Assembly: GCA_947627875.1 (NCBI GenBank)
Contig: CANQXS010000009.1
Location: forward strand, 1 to 64,000
DNA: 64,000 nt
Source: an uncultured Clostridia bacterium
Lineage (GTDB): Bacteria; Bacillota; Clostridia; Oscillospirales; Ruminococcaceae
Reading direction: 5' to 3'
Positions 63,134 to 64,000 of the stretch are shown here, in pieces (positions within the stretch are counted from its first letter, which is position 1; each line of letters starts with the position of its first letter). A model generated the notes under the pieces. That model had not been told where the DNA came from and did no database searches. It was given only the letters and a program-made list of their open reading frames with translations. Both the position numbers and the translations under genes were made by a program.

Positions 63134-64000
63134 ATGGCAAACCGCATCGTTTTAAACACCGTTTCGTATCACGGTAAGGGCGCCGTTGAAAACGTCCTGC
63201 CCGAGCTTAAGGCGAGGGGCTTCAAAAAGGCGTTCGTCTGCACCGACCCCGACCTCATCAAATTCGGCGTTACCGCCAAAGTGACCGATCTTCTCGATAA
63301 GGGCGGCTTCCCCTATGAAGTCTACAGCGACATAAAGGCTAACCCCACCATTGAGAACGTAAAGCACGGAGTTGAAGCTTTCAAGGGCAGCGGAGCCGAC
63401 TGCATCGTCGCTATAGGCGGCGGCTCGGCTATGGACACCGCCAAGGCGATAGGGATCATCGCCGAGAACCCCGAGTTTGCCGACGTTCGCTCGCTCGAGG
63501 GCGTGGCTCCCACCAAAAAGCACGCAACCTTTACGATTGCCGTCCCGACTACCGCGGGAACCGCCGCGGAGGTCACTATTAACTACGTTATAACCGACGT
63601 AGAAAAGAAGCGCAAATTCGTCTGCGTTGACGTAAACGACATTCCCGAGATAGCCGTAGTCGATCCCGATATGATGTCCACAATGCCGAAAAGCCTCACC
63701 GCCGCAACCGGTATGGACGCCCTCACCCACGCCATAGAGGGATATATCACCGCCGGACACTGCGCAATATCGGATATGTTCCACCTCGAGGCAATCCGCC
63801 TTATTTCTGCAAACCTCAGAGGGGCCGTCGCCAACACTCCCGAGGGCAGGGAGGGAATGGCTCTCGGGCAGTATATAGCCGGAATGGGCTTCTCTAACGT
63901 AGGTCTCGGAATAGTTCATTCTATGGCGCACGGCTTAAGCGCTCTCTACGACACTCCTCACGGCGTCGCCTGCGCGATAATTCTTCCCACCGGGCTTGAA
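63134..64000 (+). CDS. fucO: Lactaldehyde reductase FucO, iron-dependent alcohol dehydrogenase (cut by window end)
   Basis: Reduces lactaldehyde to 1,2-propanediol with NADH in the fermentation of fucose or rhamnose. 289 codons are visible without stop. The N-terminus ANRIVLNTVSYHGKGAVENV, the nucleotide-site GGGSAMDTAKAIGI, PTTAGTAAEVTINYVI, TGMDALTHAIEGYIT and the metal ligands of IVHSMAHGLSALYDTPHG are all typical of FucO. About 90 residues are missing at the end. ATG 63134 follows GAGGAG. It has its own promoter and a cre-like site. Confidence 0.94.
   Translation, partial: MANRIVLNTVSYHGKGAVENVLPELKARGFKKAFVCTDPDLIKFGVTAKVTDLLDKGGFPYEVYSDIKANPTIENVKHGVEAFKGSGADCIVAIGGGSAMDTAKAIGIIAENPEFADVRSLEGVAPTKKHATFTIAVPTTAGTAAEVTINYVITDVEKKRKFVCVDVNDIPEIAVVDPDMMSTMPKSLTAATGMDALTHAIEGYITAGHCAISDMFHLEAIRLISANLRGAVANTPEGREGMALGQYIAGMGFSNVGLGIVHSMAHGLSALYDTPHGVACAIILPTGLE

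Noticed and set aside
63152..63931. Minus-strand frame of 259 codons near the window end
   Set aside because: The plus strand here encodes FucO with metal and nucleotide motifs, simply lacking a stop because the window ends.

Overview
The window looks like chromosome of a Gram-positive, anaerobic, polysaccharide-degrading gut-type Clostridia (Oscillospiraceae/Ruminococcaceae-like). The grounds are a type III glutamine synthetase, MurT/GatD lipid II amidation genes, lipobox-bearing lipoproteins, strong AGGAGG ribosome sites, sigma-A promoters close to TTGACA-17-TATAAT, many glycoside hydrolases with sugar ABC importers, and an FucO-type dehydrogenase. GC content looks to be in the mid-50s by eye. 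No rRNA, tRNA, CRISPR array, transposase or phage gene was seen. Coding density is high, and no stretch longer than 300 bases lacks a gene.

Layout. 0-7.3 kb: a secreted protein, an ECF sigma factor with a membrane partner, glutamine synthetase III, then murT-gatD; murT is broken by one base in a run of nine G. 7.3-16.4 kb: a lipoprotein/two-component/YqhQ/PrmC operon followed by recA-recX-rimO-pgsA. 16.4-18.8 kb: two tandem GH5 glucanases, one exported and one apparently cytosolic. 18.9-21.9 kb: an operon of a MerR regulator with a membrane-embedded C-terminus, a MutS-like ATPase and a small membrane protein. 22.1-30.0 kb: a four-gene sugar ABC importer, an OB-fold-like lipoprotein, two unknown membrane proteins and a GH53 galactanase. 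30.2-40.0 kb: a complete starch locus (binding protein with an extra C-terminal domain, two permeases, ATPase, alpha-amylase, pullulanase). 40.2-49.4 kb: cardiolipin synthase, a GT2/phosphodiester-glycosidase/small membrane protein operon, an XRE regulator flanked by 26-bp direct repeats, a GH2 glycosidase and an alpha/beta hydrolase. 49.5-55.2 kb: a minus-strand lipoprotein, a ZIP metal transporter, a YegP-like protein, a YbaK-like deacylase and a membrane protein. 55.3-59.7 kb: a 1478-residue secreted protein made of about 27 CxxC repeats. 59.9-64 kb: flavodoxin, AraC regulator, solute-binding lipoprotein, and fucO running off the window end.

How it fits together. Starch is probably cut outside the cell by the amylase and the membrane-tethered pullulanase, captured by the binding protein and imported by the permease pair with its MsmX-type ATPase. 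GH53 and GH2 could do the same for galactan-type material, and GH5 for beta-glucan.

The most notable regulatory signal is a MerR-type promoter (19-bp spacer holding an inverted repeat) in front of the MerR operon. It is repeated with 18 of 19 spacer bases identical in front of the minus-strand lipoprotein 32 kb away, which suggests one small regulon. Two other promoters are interlocked with the terminator of the gene upstream. Products are inferred from motifs read by eye; no database search was run.
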